A stretch of DNA of 64,000 nt. It comes from Actinomyces viscosus. GTDB lineage: Bacteria; Actinomycetota; Actinomycetes; Actinomycetales; Actinomycetaceae. Positions 1-7,042 of this stretch are shown here, piece after piece. The first letter of the stretch is position 1, and each line of letters starts with the position of its first letter. The translations under genes were made by a program, and so were the position numbers. The notes under the pieces were generated by a model. That model searched no databases and was not told where the DNA came from. It was given only the letters and a program-made list of their open reading frames with translations. Where the stretch lies: NCBI RefSeq assembly GCF_900637975.1, contig NZ_LR134477.1:2852001-2916000 (forward strand). Reading direction: 5' to 3'.

Positions 1-173
1 GCGACTCGGCCTCGCGCGCCCTGTGCATGCTGGCCCGCCTGCATGCCGAGCGCGGCGAGCGCGACGAGGCCCTGGCCGCCTGCGCCCGCGTGCGCGACCT
101 GCTGGGCGAGCCGTACTGGGACGGGCATGACGCTCTGGAGTTCGTGGCCTCCATCGAGGAGACGCTGCGCTGA
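1..173 (+). CDS. 3' end of an unidentified helical-repeat protein (partial)
   Basis: An open frame enters from outside the window (first full codon at base 3) and stops at TGA 171-173, giving the last 56 residues of a protein. The segment is Ala/Leu/Glu/Arg rich, with a helix-turn-helix pattern (LARLHAERGERDEALAACARV) like a tetratricopeptide repeat. That resembles the C-terminal end of many actinobacterial TPR or transcriptional-activator proteins. Codon use is strongly GC3-biased, as in a native gene. No function can be given from this tail alone. Confidence 0.6.
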   Translation, partial: DSASRALCMLARLHAERGERDEALAACARVRDLLGEPYWDGHDALEFVASIEETLR

Positions 174-387
174 CGTGTGGCGCGGGCTGCGCGGCCCGCA
201 ATGCGGTTCCTCCCTGGCCCGCAACACTGTCCTGGACTGCGACGCCGCCCTGGCCAAGAGATAGTGCAACCCCACGCGCAGGATGCCCCCGTTGAGTGAG
301 GACCGTCGGCGTCGGCGGGTACGGGATGCGAGATTCCGCCCCGTGAGAATCGGGTGACGGCGGCCGATATGCGAGGAATGATTAGCC

Positions 388-1296
388 GTGGGCATCCAAC
401 CCCTCGACGACCCTCCCGGGAGGCACCCCTTGGCCATCGCAGTCTCACACCGATTCGTACCCAGCGGCGACCTGCCCGTGGAGGCGGGGCGCTACCGACT
501 CGTGGCATCGGGGGCCTGTCCGTGGTGCCGCCGCGTCCTCATCGCCCGGCGCCTGCTGGGCCTGACCGAGGCGATCCCTGTGTCCTGGAGCTACGGCAAG
601 GGTGCGGACGGCTACTGGGAGCTGACCGGTCCCGACGGCGAACCCGGCGTGGATCCGGCGCTCGGCGCCCGCTCCCTGGCCGAGGTCTACGAGAAGACCC
701 CCGGCTACGAGCCGCCCCCCACCGTTCCGGCCCTCGTGGACACCACCACCGGCGAGGTCGTCAGCGACGACTCCGGCGACATGCTCTTCGACCTGTCCAC
801 TGCTTGGTGGGACCTCCAGCGCGAGGGCGCCCCGGACCTCTATCCGCTCAACCGTCGCAACTCCACCGACGCCTGGGATACGTGGATCGGCTCGCAGATC
901 AACGTCGGCCACGCGGTGGCCACTCACTCCCAGGACCCGGAGAAGGCCGCGGCGGCGGCCAACGGCGTCCTCGTGGGCTTCGACGTCATCGACACCCTCC
1001 TGGCCCGCGCCACGCGGATGGAGGCCTCCCGTGAGGACGGCCTGACGATGCTCGACGGGCCGGCCCTGTCCGCCGTCGTCGCCATTGGCCAGTACCTGTG
1101 CGGCGACAAGCCCACCGGCAGCGACATCCGCCTGTTCACCACCGTCCAGTCCTACGAGTACGGCGGGCGCCAGCACTACCCCGGCGGGGAGGCGCCGTCA
1201 GTCTCCTTCTGGCCGGCGCTGGCCCGCTGGTTCCGCGCCCTGGAGAGCCGCTCGGGCTGGGTGGGGTCGGAGGAGCGCAGCGCCCTGGGCTGCTGA
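388..1296 (+). CDS. Omega-type glutathione/mycothiol transferase (YqjG/ECM4-like)
   Basis: The 302-residue product belongs to the glutathionyl-hydroquinone reductase family of cytosolic GST-fold enzymes, which reductively remove thiol conjugates from quinones; in actinobacteria the thiol is probably mycothiol. The thioredoxin-fold N-terminus has a CPWC motif at residues 44-47, matching the family's catalytic cysteine position. The helical C-terminal half contains the conserved block ending in GSDIRLFTT, near residue 250. The start is a GTG at 388; no better ATG lies upstream in frame. Length is close to the family norm. The last 49 bp are repeated at 1946-1994, so the gene's 3' end marks the edge of the accessory island. 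Substrate is unknown. Confidence 0.85.
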   Translation: MGIQPLDDPPGRHPLAIAVSHRFVPSGDLPVEAGRYRLVASGACPWCRRVLIARRLLGLTEAIPVSWSYGKGADGYWELTGPDGEPGVDPALGARSLAEVYEKTPGYEPPPTVPALVDTTTGEVVSDDSGDMLFDLSTAWWDLQREGAPDLYPLNRRNSTDAWDTWIGSQINVGHAVATHSQDPEKAAAAANGVLVGFDVIDTLLARATRMEASREDGLTMLDGPALSAVVAIGQYLCGDKPTGSDIRLFTTVQSYEYGGRQHYPGGEAPSVSFWPALARWFRALESRSGWVGSEERSALGC

Positions 1297-1298
1297 AG
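1250..1298. repeat. Direct repeat, copy A (3' end of the transferase gene)
   Basis: These 49 bp, ending just after the transferase stop codon, recur at 1946-1994 in the same orientation with two mismatches. The two copies are 696 bp apart and bracket the TacA antitoxin and TacT remnant. The arrangement resembles duplication of an insertion target at a gene's 3' end. Confidence 0.8.
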
Positions 1299-1392
1299 AC
1301 AGCGCCGGTCCGGTGCGGGGCCGCCGGCGTCGGCCCGAGCCGGCGCTTGGTTCTCGCGGTCGGTTCGGGTCAGGAGGACCCGAGCATTCGGC

Positions 1393-1563
1393 TCAGCTGC
1401 GGTGGTTGAGTCCCTGTGGCGCATCGTCGCGGGAGTATGTGGCCGTCGCGATGGCGTAATAACCGAGAATGACGTCATCCTGGGCGGTGGCCCCGCTGCG
1501 GAAGCCGGCCGTGACGTCCTGGCGCCTGAGGCGCCGCGGGGACTCGAGGCCTCCGGCGCTCAC
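1393..1563 (-). pseudogene. Internally deleted TacT-type GNAT acetyltransferase toxin
   Basis: Directly downstream of the antitoxin, with a 4-base GTGA overlap, is a 56-residue frame starting at the GTG at 1563. Its N-terminus carries the opening typical of TacT toxins, including a FRSG segment where families have F-x-C/S-G. It then jumps directly to ILGYYAIATA, which matches the central GNAT strand (usually VVGYYALA) before the acetyl-CoA binding loop. Intact TacT toxins are about 160-170 residues, so roughly 30-40 central residues and the whole C-terminal half, including the acetyl-CoA loop and active-site tyrosine, are missing. It cannot be an active tRNA acetyltransferase. The assignment is from motif recognition; the deletion is visible in the sequence. 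Confidence 0.7.
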
Positions 1564-1865
1564 GATTCGTCGTCAAGGTTGATGCGGGTTCCGAAGGGGG
1601 AGGGGCGGTCCCATAGGTGGGCGAGGCGGGACGTCTCCTCCAGCGGAGCGTCCAACACGGCCTCAATGGCTTCGAGTTGCTCTGACGTCACGGAGAACCA
1701 GCGGCGATCAGCGAGAATGCGCTCGGCTTCCCGTGTCGCTGCGGACAGGATGAACTCGCTGACGGAGCGGTCCGTCTGGGAAGCGGCCTGCTGAATGAGA
1801 GTCTCTTGGCGCGGTGTGGCGCGCAGATCGATTCTCTGGGTTCTACGGGCTGTTGAGATCGGCAT
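1560..1865 (-). CDS. DUF1778 / TacA-family antitoxin
   Basis: The 101-residue protein has a basic N-terminal ribbon-helix-helix region (RIDLRATPRQETLIQQAAS), then SVSEFILSAATREAERIL, the usual DUF1778 pattern. Its acidic C-terminal tail is the part that in TacA proteins wraps around the GNAT toxin. A good ribosome site (AAGGAGG) lies 7 bases before the ATG at 1865. In intact modules such proteins repress their own operon and neutralise a tRNA-acetylating toxin. Here the toxin (1393-1563) is shrunken, so this is effectively an orphan antitoxin. It lies between two copies of a 49-bp direct repeat. Confidence 0.85.
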   Translation of the reverse strand: MPISTARRTQRIDLRATPRQETLIQQAASQTDRSVSEFILSAATREAERILADRRWFSVTSEQLEAIEAVLDAPLEETSRLAHLWDRPSPFGTRINLDDES

Positions 1866-1883
1866 GCTTCGGCCTCCTTGGTG

Positions 1884-1903
1884 GTACGGATAATGTACGT
1901 ACA
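1884..1903 (-). promoter_or_regulatory. Probable autoregulatory operator of the TacA gene
   Basis: Upstream of the antitoxin start is the 10-bp perfect palindrome TGTACGTACA (1894-1903) with a further GTAC half-site at 1884-1887. An AT-rich TACATTAT stretch on the minus strand overlaps it and could be the -10 region. Ribbon-helix-helix antitoxins normally bind short palindromes of this sort. No binding data are available. Confidence 0.45.
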
Positions 1904-1945
1904 GGCGGGAGGGTGTGCAAGGTCAGTGACGTGCACGGTGTGGCC

Positions 1946-1994
1946 GCTCGGGCGGGGTGGGGTCGGAGGAGCGCAGCGCGCTGGGCTGCTGAAG
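1946..1994. repeat. Direct repeat, copy B (displaced transferase tail)
   Basis: This is the second copy of the 49-bp sequence at 1250-1298, with 47 of 49 positions identical and still including the stop-codon region of the transferase. It has no reading frame of its own. It lies between the antitoxin promoter and the remains of the polymorphic-toxin array, so it marks a junction between two acquired segments. Confidence 0.8.
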
Positions 1995-2030
1995 GCCGCG
2001 CGGGGCCGCACTCGGTACGTCACAGCAGAA

Positions 2031-2113
2031 GTGTCACTCATGGCCTTCAGTCTCCTTCCCCAACGAGGATCATCGTCGGTTTGAACCCGACCGGTCAGCG
2101 GTCATCCTGTTCC
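2031..2113 (-). pseudogene. Orphan toxin C-terminal scrap plus immunity-gene start
   Basis: On the minus strand, 2113-2047 aligns with the last 22 codons of the intact toxin at 7043-8554. It keeps PVGFKPT and the stop position but has an in-frame TGA where the intact gene has a Tyr codon. Six bases past its stop an ATG (2041) opens with MSDT, as does the SUKH immunity gene at 7039. Homology then ends near the direct repeat. It is a relic of a third toxin/immunity cassette. The match is seen by eye over about 67 bases and is strong only over the shared GGGTTCAAACCGAC core. Confidence 0.65.
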
Positions 2114-2144
2114 TCTGGATCGAAACTCATGAGGAGGGGTGGGG

Positions 2145-2756
2145 CTAGCCGGCAAGGACGGCTGGGATCGCCTCATCCAGGTACCACAACCAGAACGCCC
2201 GACGCGCAGCCACATCCGTTTCCTCCACTGGCTGCCAGTTCAAAGCCCCGGCGGCTGCGCTGGCGCATGTGTAACTGGCTTCCAGCATGTCTGGAAGCAT
2301 GCCGTCATCATCGTCAGTAGTATCGACGATATCGAGATCAGGATCCATATAACAAGCTGATACCACAGTGTCGGATACTGCGTCAGCTATCATAATAGCT
2401 GGAAAGTTGGACTTCTCATTCCCATATCGATCTGTAATCTTCTGGAGAAATTTTTCGCCAGCAGTCTCTCCTTCTTCTTTAGGTGTGTTTCCTGAAACGA
2501 GATTGTAGACCAAAGAAATCATTTCATCTAGTTCTGCTTCTTCTTGAAGTATGCTGTGCCATATATGCTTAACATGATGTATGCACATAAGCTTCAATTT
2601 TACACGATGCTTGAAAGAAATCTCTATGTCGTCCGGGTCGTTCATGGCTGCCCATATTCTGGTTCGCCGACGAAGGGAGAGGATGGCTTTGGGGGACGAC
2701 CCCAACTCATGGTGGCCGATTTGAATCTGCTCATTCACGGAATTAATGTCAATCAT
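2145..2756 (-). CDS. Imm5-like immunity protein for the deaminase-type toxin
   Basis: The 203-residue, mostly alpha-helical, acidic protein ends in RRAFWLWYLDEAIPAVL (from residue 185). That resembles the conserved C-terminal Trp-rich motif of Imm5-family immunity proteins of polymorphic-toxin systems. It lies directly downstream of toxin 1 (2895-4147) on the same strand, the expected place for its cognate immunity gene. Base composition is clearly lower in GC than the housekeeping genes, with AT-rich codons in the first half, which suggests acquisition. A 79-bp MITE now separates it from the toxin gene. The family name is tentative; the immunity role is inferred mainly from position. Confidence 0.6.
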   Translation of the reverse strand: MIDINSVNEQIQIGHHELGSSPKAILSLRRRTRIWAAMNDPDDIEISFKHRVKLKLMCIHHVKHIWHSILQEEAELDEMISLVYNLVSGNTPKEEGETAGEKFLQKITDRYGNEKSNFPAIMIADAVSDTVVSACYMDPDLDIVDTTDDDDGMLPDMLEASYTCASAAAGALNWQPVEETDVAARRAFWLWYLDEAIPAVLAG

Positions 2757-2797
2757 GATTCCTTCTTCTCAAGTGGTTAACTATGATGAGAATCAAA

Positions 2798-2876
2798 GAG
2801 GCTTATTCACGGTATCCGTCAAAGGTGCTGTGACCTGCGCAAATGCGAGCGTCGGCTAGCCCTGTGAATAAGCCTC
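2798..2876. mobile_element. 79-bp MITE with IS5-family ends
   Basis: The element begins GAGGCTTATTCACGG and ends with the inverted equivalent, a 13-bp perfect terminal repeat, and is flanked by AAA on both sides (2795-2797 and 2877-2879), a 3-bp target duplication. The terminal repeats match those of the IS5-family element at 8556-10724 (GAGGCTTATTCAT). It has no coding capacity. It was probably mobilised in trans by that element's transposase. It sits between the toxin 1 stop codon and the Imm5-like gene. Confidence 0.8.
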
Positions 2877-2894
2877 AAAGTGTCGCTTACTCAA

Positions 2895-4067
2895 CTATTG
2901 TGCCGTCGGCCTTTTTTCAACTCCGCTTGGCGAGAGGCTGGTCCCGTCAGATCTGAAAAACCATGTTCCAGTAGGATCTGTGACGTACCAGTCCTGTTGG
3001 CGATGCTTGGCAAAGGCTCTGTACCAATCTTCACAGTTCTCGCAGACGTCACGGGTTACGCCAATGTATGGCTCGTCAGCTGCAACTGCTTCTTGTCGCT
3101 CAGCGTGCGAGGCGTCATATTGGCCATCAATGCCGTGGTCTCGAAAATCCTGCCTTCTAGGAAATCCCATTTCGTCGGTAACTTGAAGTACTTCATCAAC
3201 ATTTGGCCCCTGAAAACCTCCTGGGCGATCTAGGCTCCATCCACTTAGGGACTTCACGCCATTGGCGGATACCGTTTTCCTGCTCTTATACTTTTTTCCT
3301 CGCGGCATTTCCTCTCTGGCTCGTTGTGCGCGTTCATAGGCTTCCTGAGACTTCTTAACCTTATCTGGGTCGGGTGGTGTTCCGCCTTTACTGTGTGGCG
3401 GGGTGGTGCCTCCGTCGCCTCCGCTTTTGTTGGGCGGAGTGGTGGCCTCGGTTGCTTCGTCAGCACTTTTGCCGTCCTTTGCCTTGGACTTGAACTTCTC
3501 TGCGACCCAGCTGAATAATTTCTTAGCCTTTTCCAGCAGTAGCTTGAGATTCTTGGACGATGTCACGACGTCGGTGACTTCCTTGGACAAGCGAGTGGCC
3601 CAGGAGGAGACTTCAGTGACGGCCGAGCTCACTGCCCAGGGGGCGGCCAAGCCTGCAGTGAGAACTCCGATCGTGACTTTGGAGGCGAGCTTGCCGACTA
3701 CGTCAGCGATCGCGTCGCGCACCAGGTCGTGCACCATGCGCACAATCACCGAGGCCACCGTCAGCCCGCCCGAGATCGCGCCGGCCAGCTGGCCGGTCAT
3801 GCGCAGGTGCGCGGCCGAGCCGGCCTGCAGGGACTTGAATGCCGCCACCGCCACGGATTCCTGACCAGCCAGACGACTGGAGCATACTCGGTCCAAGTCA
3901 TCAGCACACAAACTCAACTCGGTGCCGATGTTCGTCCAAGTCGAGGCAGCCGCAGTCACCGCGTCACTGTCGCCGGTGAGCTCATTGAGCCAGTCCTTCA
4001 AGGGAGACAGGTGCTCAATGAGCCAACCCACTCCAGCAGACAGTGCCTCACCCGGAGGATCCATCAC
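2895..4067 (-). CDS. Polymorphic toxin 1, 5'-truncated, deaminase-like C-terminus
   Basis: The frame is open from the IS junction at 4147; the first usable start inside it is GTG 4067 (ATG follows), giving 390 residues. The N-terminal module (to about residue 208) is helical, with a hydrophobic segment around GVLTAGLAAPWAVSSAV, like WXG/ESX-type secreted toxins, and is identical to part of the toxin at 7043-8554. A Pro/Gly/Lys linker follows. The C-terminus has HAE at 321-323 and CENC at 342-345, the zinc and catalytic signature of the cytidine-deaminase-like toxin superfamily. About 55 N-terminal residues, the promoter and the ribosome site were removed by the IS1380-family element. It may be silent. 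Exact deaminase family and substrate are unknown. Confidence 0.75.
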   Translation of the reverse strand: MMDPPGEALSAGVGWLIEHLSPLKDWLNELTGDSDAVTAAASTWTNIGTELSLCADDLDRVCSSRLAGQESVAVAAFKSLQAGSAAHLRMTGQLAGAISGGLTVASVIVRMVHDLVRDAIADVVGKLASKVTIGVLTAGLAAPWAVSSAVTEVSSWATRLSKEVTDVVTSSKNLKLLLEKAKKLFSWVAEKFKSKAKDGKSADEATEATTPPNKSGGDGGTTPPHSKGGTPPDPDKVKKSQEAYERAQRAREEMPRGKKYKSRKTVSANGVKSLSGWSLDRPGGFQGPNVDEVLQVTDEMGFPRRQDFRDHGIDGQYDASHAERQEAVAADEPYIGVTRDVCENCEDWYRAFAKHRQQDWYVTDPTGTWFFRSDGTSLSPSGVEKRPTAQ

Positions 4068-4147
4068 CGCCGCTGCCGTGTCAGCGACCGTAGACGCCGT
4101 CGCCAGACCACCAGAGACCCAACTGTTCGACTCGAACGCCTCCTTAA
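3444..4147. repeat. 704-bp segment shared by both toxin genes, copy 1
   Basis: Bases 3444-4147 appear identical to 7682-8385 (constant offset of 4238). The segment encodes the helical translocation module of both toxins. Identity stops at the toxin-specific C-termini on one side and exactly at the IS1380-family boundary (4147/4148) on the other. Such identity implies a recent duplication or gene conversion. Confidence 0.85.
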
Positions 4148-5824
4148 CCTCGAGATTTCATCGTTGAGGTGGTGAAAGTGGGGTGAAGGTGTCGCTTCGC
4201 CTGGAATAATGCGGGTTGCTGAAATCCGAGAACTCCAGGGGAAGGACACCTTCGTGGTGAAGAATAGCGGGTTGTACCCGGTTGTGGGTGTGGAGTCCGG
4301 TCAGGTGCCGGCGGTGGGTCTGGCCGGGGCGAGGCTGCTGACCGAGACGAGCGGGGTCACGGGCCTGGGCAACGAGCTCTCGCAGGCCCTGTCTACGTGG
4401 CGGCGGCCGGGGTCGGTGCACGACCCGGGCAAGATCATCTTGGATCTGGCGGTGTGCGTGGCCCTGGGAGGCCGGTGCCTGTCGGACCTTTCGCTGCTGC
4501 GGTGCGACAAGGAGGTCTTCGGGCTTGTTGCCTCCGACCCGACGGTCTCGCGACTTGCAGGGGCCCTGGCCGACCACGTCGAGGCTGTCGAGGCCGCCGT
4601 CAACCGGGCCCGCAGGACAGCGCGGCATCGGGTGTGGGCCCTGGCCGGCGAGCACTCACCGACCGCCGGCGTCTCGGCGAACCGGCCGTTGGTGATCGAC
4701 GTCGACGCCACCTTGGTTAATGTGCACTCAGACAAAGAGGGTGCGGCCCCGACCTTCAAGAAGGGGTTCGGCTACCACCCGCTGACCGCGTGGTTCGACC
4801 ACGGCCCCGACGGTGGGGGTGAGTGCGCGGCGCTCGTGCTGCGTCCCGGTAACGCGGGATCGAACACTGCCGCCGACCACGTCGAGATCATCCGCCGGGC
4901 ACTGGACCAGGCCGGGCTCGGCCCCAGACCCGGTAGAAAGGTGCTGGTGCGCATCGACGGGGCCGGAGGCACGAAGGAGACCATTGAGCTCCTGGCCCGT
5001 CGGCGGGTGTCCTACAGCGTGGGGTTCACGCTGCCGGACCACACGCCGCAGATCCACGGGCACCATCCCCGAGGCCGCCTGGGACCCGGCCTACAACGCT
5101 GACGGACAGCCCAGGCAGGGTGCGGACGTCGCTGAGATCACTGACCTGCTGGACCTGACCGCTTGGCCCAAGGGGGTGCGGGTCAACCGTGCGCCGAGAG
5201 CGGCCCCACCAGGGAGCCCAGCTGCGCTTCGAGGACGTCGGGGGCTACCGGCTGACCGCCTTCGCCACCAACACAAAAGTAGGTCAGCTCGCCGATCTCG
5301 AGGTCCGCCACCGGCTACGGGCCCGCTGCCAGGGGACCGTATCCGCTGTGCCAAGGACACCGGGCTTGACCGCTTTCCCTTGCAGGGGTTCGCCCAGAAC
5401 CGTATCTGGTGCCTGATCGTGGCCCTGGCCTGTGACCTGCTGGCCTTCTCCCAGCCGCTCGCCCTGGCCTCCACCCCCGCCCGCACCTGGGAGCCCAGGA
5501 CGATCCGCCTGCGCCTGATGAGCATCCCCGCCGTCATCACCCACCGTGCCCGCCGCACCGTCCTGCGCTACAAGGCCGACCACCCCTTCACCAGCCTCCT
5601 GCTGACCGCACTGAGCGGCTTTCAGGCCCTACCCGCACCATAGGCACCCGACCGCCGCCTCCTGCCCACCACGACCCTGAAGGAACAACCCTGGCCCCTG
5701 GAAAGGCCCGACCACCGCGAGACGACACGCGGCAGACCGTCACACCCAACCGGCATAATCGCCCCCACGACACCGGCAACGACGCCACCCACACCCCACT
5801 CAACCAACCAATGAAAGATCGAGG
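4148..5824 (+). mobile_element. IS1380-family element, copy A
   Basis: A 1677-bp unit with imperfect terminal inverted repeats: CCTCGAGATTTCATCG at the left, and CCTCGATCTTTCATTG when the right end is reversed. A near-identical copy of the same length is at 53248-54924. The left flank is TTAA within toxin 1; the right flank is TTAG within IS debris, so no target duplication is preserved and the flanks have been rearranged. Family assignment rests on the transposase, which matches the IS1380-type DDE pattern. Confidence 0.8.
4209..5643 (+). pseudogene. IS1380-family transposase, three frameshifts
   Basis: Translation from 4209 gives an IS1380-type transposase with the DDE_Tnp_1 block VIDVDATLVNVHSDKEGA and the FGYHPL motif. 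The frame shifts near 5057 (extra G in CACGGG), near 5187 and near 5335. Together the three pieces would cover the whole protein of roughly 475 residues, ending at 5643. Without correction the product stops at 5102, before the C-terminal catalytic glutamate region. The copy at 53309-54743 has the same three shifts, so either both copies are dead or a common sequencing or assembly error occurs at GC-rich runs. Confidence 0.75.
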
Positions 5825-5826
5825 TT

Positions 5827-5917
5827 AGTGTCCTGGGGGCTGTCGGGGTTGAGGACACTGGCTTCGTTTTAGGCGGCGTGGGCATGGGTGGCCTGGTGGG
5901 TGACGGTGGTACTACTT
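5827..5917 (-). mobile_element. Terminal remnant of another insertion sequence
   Basis: AGTGTCCT (5827-5834) and AGGACACT (5852-5859) form an inverted repeat like an IS tip. The following minus-strand frame ends TVTHQATHAHAA before a stop at 5868-5870, which resembles a transposase C-terminus. The SUKH homology of the next feature breaks off exactly where this begins (5917/5918). I infer that an element inserted into the second SUKH gene and most of it was later lost. The IS family cannot be named. Confidence 0.45.
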
Positions 5918-6067
5918 CAGGCGGAAGCCCAATCGGGTCTCGGTGTGGGCTACGGTCTCCTCCGTGGCGTGCACGTGCGGCAGGGCGTAGTCCCACAAAC
6001 CGGTCCAGTCGACCTCCGTTCGCGCCTGGATGATCATCCACCCCCAGCCGATGTAGTCCGGCCACGT
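5918..6067 (-). pseudogene. Fragment of a second SUKH immunity gene
   Basis: Fifty codons on the minus strand read TWPDYIGWGWMIIQAR through LGFRL and match residues 20-69 of the intact SUKH gene at 6374-7039, with about seven substitutions. Both ends are cut. Downstream, homology stops at an IS remnant and a TAG follows two codons later. Upstream, there is no start codon and the sequence diverges at the Thr-Trp pair. It is a decayed paralogue of the immunity gene, consistent with cassette duplication in the array. Confidence 0.8.
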
Positions 6068-6191
6068 AAGCTCCTGCGCGCCCCAGTGAATGAGCAGTAG
6101 TAGTGATCTTGTTTAAGGCGTTCACTAAACAGGTTGGGTTTCAGGCCGAGTGTAAGCAGTTGATCCGCTGGCTTGGGGTGGGAGCGGAAAG

Positions 6192-6248
6192 GCCTTGTGG
6201 TGCTGGGGTCAAGTCGGTTGTCTCGACTTGGCCCCGGCACCACAAGGC
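6192..6248. terminator. Long hairpin downstream of the SUKH gene
   Basis: Bases 6192-6216 and 6223-6248 form a roughly 25-bp stem with two T/C differences that would be G-U pairs in RNA, and a loop of about 7 bases. It lies 126 bases past the SUKH stop on the minus strand, with no T-run. It may be a terminator or a small mobile palindrome. No gene is seen between 6068 and 6373. Confidence 0.5.
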
Positions 6249-6373
6249 TGACGGGGCTTGCTCCCCGGCTTTCAGCGGGTATCCGTGCTCCTGCGGGGGT
6301 GATTCGTTTCCCGGCAGGGAGTAGGCAGTGCCTCAGGCTGAAACTGCGTGGGAAGAGGTGCTGATGCGACGAT

Positions 6374-7039
6374 CTACAGGTCGTCGCGGCGTGCGTGCTC
6401 GAAGACCGGTGGGCTGCCGGGGCGGTCGATGACGGCGTGAGGCACGCCGTCGGGCTTGGGTCCGAAGTCCCTTCGTAGACGTGCGATATCGAGTTTATTG
6501 AGCTCCATCATGGACAGGTAGTAGTCCAGGAAGTCGTCGTATCGCTCAATCACTTCGCCGCGTACCCAGGAGACGGTCCCCTCCGCCGGGGTGCCGGGCT
6601 TTCCCATGAGGGCAACGTCGATCGACTCCAGCGAGGCGGCCACGGGGAAGTGGTCCGCGGCGATGACACCATCAGCGGCCATGGCCTCGACACACTCCTC
6701 CAGCTCCAACTGGGTCTGGCCGGCCTCGTGCAGGTCACCACCCAGCAGGTCGGAGGTGGAGAAGATCGTCATGTCCTGGAAGAAGTAGGGCCAGCCGTTG
6801 GAGGCCAGGAGGAAGCCCCGGTAGGACTCCGGCAGACGGAAGCCCAGCTGGGCCTCGGTGCTGGCCACGGTCTCCTCCGTGGCGTGCACATGTGGTAGCG
6901 CGTAGTCCCACAGGCCCTTCCAGTCGGCCTCCATTCGCGCCTGGATGATCATCCACCCCCAGCCGATGTAGTCCGGCCACGTCCACCCCGGAACACCCCG
7001 ACTCGCTCCGCTGGACGCGCCAGTGTTCGTATCAGACAT
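6374..7039 (-). CDS. SUKH (SMI1/KNR4) superfamily immunity protein
   Basis: The 221-residue protein contains the SUKH-domain signature TEAQLGFRLPESYRGFLLA (from residue 61) followed by NGW, then a long acidic alpha/beta region. SUKH proteins are widespread immunity proteins that bind diverse nuclease and other polymorphic toxins. The ATG at 7039 lies one base after the stop of the toxin gene at 7043, so the two are co-transcribed and this is the predicted cognate antitoxin. The N-terminal 20 residues are Gly/Ser rich. A truncated paralogue lies at 5918-6067. The cognate pairing is inferred from position. Confidence 0.85.
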   Translation of the reverse strand: MSDTNTGASSGASRGVPGWTWPDYIGWGWMIIQARMEADWKGLWDYALPHVHATEETVASTEAQLGFRLPESYRGFLLASNGWPYFFQDMTIFSTSDLLGGDLHEAGQTQLELEECVEAMAADGVIAADHFPVAASLESIDVALMGKPGTPAEGTVSWVRGEVIERYDDFLDYYLSMMELNKLDIARLRRDFGPKPDGVPHAVIDRPGSPPVFEHARRDDL

Positions 7040-7042
7040 GTC

